Below are positions 20,311-20,321 of a DNA stretch of 20,321 nt, one piece after another. This stretch comes from Aedoeadaptatus acetigenes (GTDB taxonomy: Bacteria; Bacillota; Clostridia; Tissierellales; Peptoniphilaceae). Each line of letters starts with the position of its first letter. Position 1 is the stretch's first letter. Location of the stretch: contig NZ_JAOQJD010000020.1 in NCBI RefSeq assembly GCF_025566985.1, positions 1 to 20,321 on the forward strand, in the 5' to 3' direction. A program made the translations under genes and the position numbers. The notes beneath the pieces were generated by a model. The model worked only from the letters and a program-made list of their open reading frames with translations. It was not told where the DNA came from and did not search any database.

Positions 20311-20321
20311 ATGAGGAATTT
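20311..20321 (+). CDS. start of a gene cut by the window edge
   Basis: ATG AGG AAT TT follows AAAGGGGG by 5 bases, a strong ribosome site. Only three codons are visible, so no product can be named. If the interruption is an insertion, this is probably its recombinase or transposase gene. Confidence 0.5.

Overview
The window joins a GC-rich chromosomal block (roughly 1-9340) to the left part of an AT-rich integrated mobile element (roughly 9340-20321). Strong AGGAGG ribosome sites, a YpmS/SppA/MntE-like gene set, a tmRNA tag ending in ALAA, and a surface protein with a copper-amine-oxidase-N-type C-terminal domain all point to a Firmicute. An anaerobic coccus of the Peptoniphilaceae/Tissierellia type is my best guess, inferred from domain style rather than from any database match.

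Chromosomal block. At the left edge is an IS1182-type transposase cut by the window boundary. Next, on the minus strand, is a translationally coupled sppA-RDD membrane protein pair ending in a strong terminator. Divergent from it runs a tightly packed plus-strand cluster: YpmS-like protein, CNNM/CorC-type transporter, MntE-like cation diffusion facilitator, TraX-like membrane protein and an ABC exporter, closed by a terminator. The tmRNA gene ssrA (8982-9332) follows with its own near-consensus promoter.

Mobile element. A tyrosine integrase gene on the minus strand lies just beyond the intact 3' end of ssrA, so the element has probably integrated there; its right end is outside the window. 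Inward are: a possible small RNA; a phage-style switch (self-cleaving S24 repressor, facing promoters, four related operators, Cro-like gene); an excisionase-like gene and two small unknown genes; and a phage-type replication module. That module has an initiator gene carrying five 22-bp iterons plus an AT-rich stretch, followed by a helicase-loader-like gene. Next come a sigma-like activator gene and five 9-bp repeats that look like an activator-dependent promoter. The operon downstream starts with an unknown gene and a PcfB-like (DUF3801) gene. A large secreted coiled-coil surface protein comes next, then a VirD4/TraG coupling protein gene that is interrupted after its LAAG motif.

Taken together, the element looks like an integrative conjugative element with prophage-like control and replication. 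Its probable life cycle (inference) is repression, release of the repressor by DNA damage, excision and replication from the iteron origin, then activation of the transfer operon through the 9-bp repeats. The most interesting parts are the iteron origin inside the initiator gene, the 9-bp array, the possible small RNA, the surface-protein cargo and the broken coupling-protein gene.
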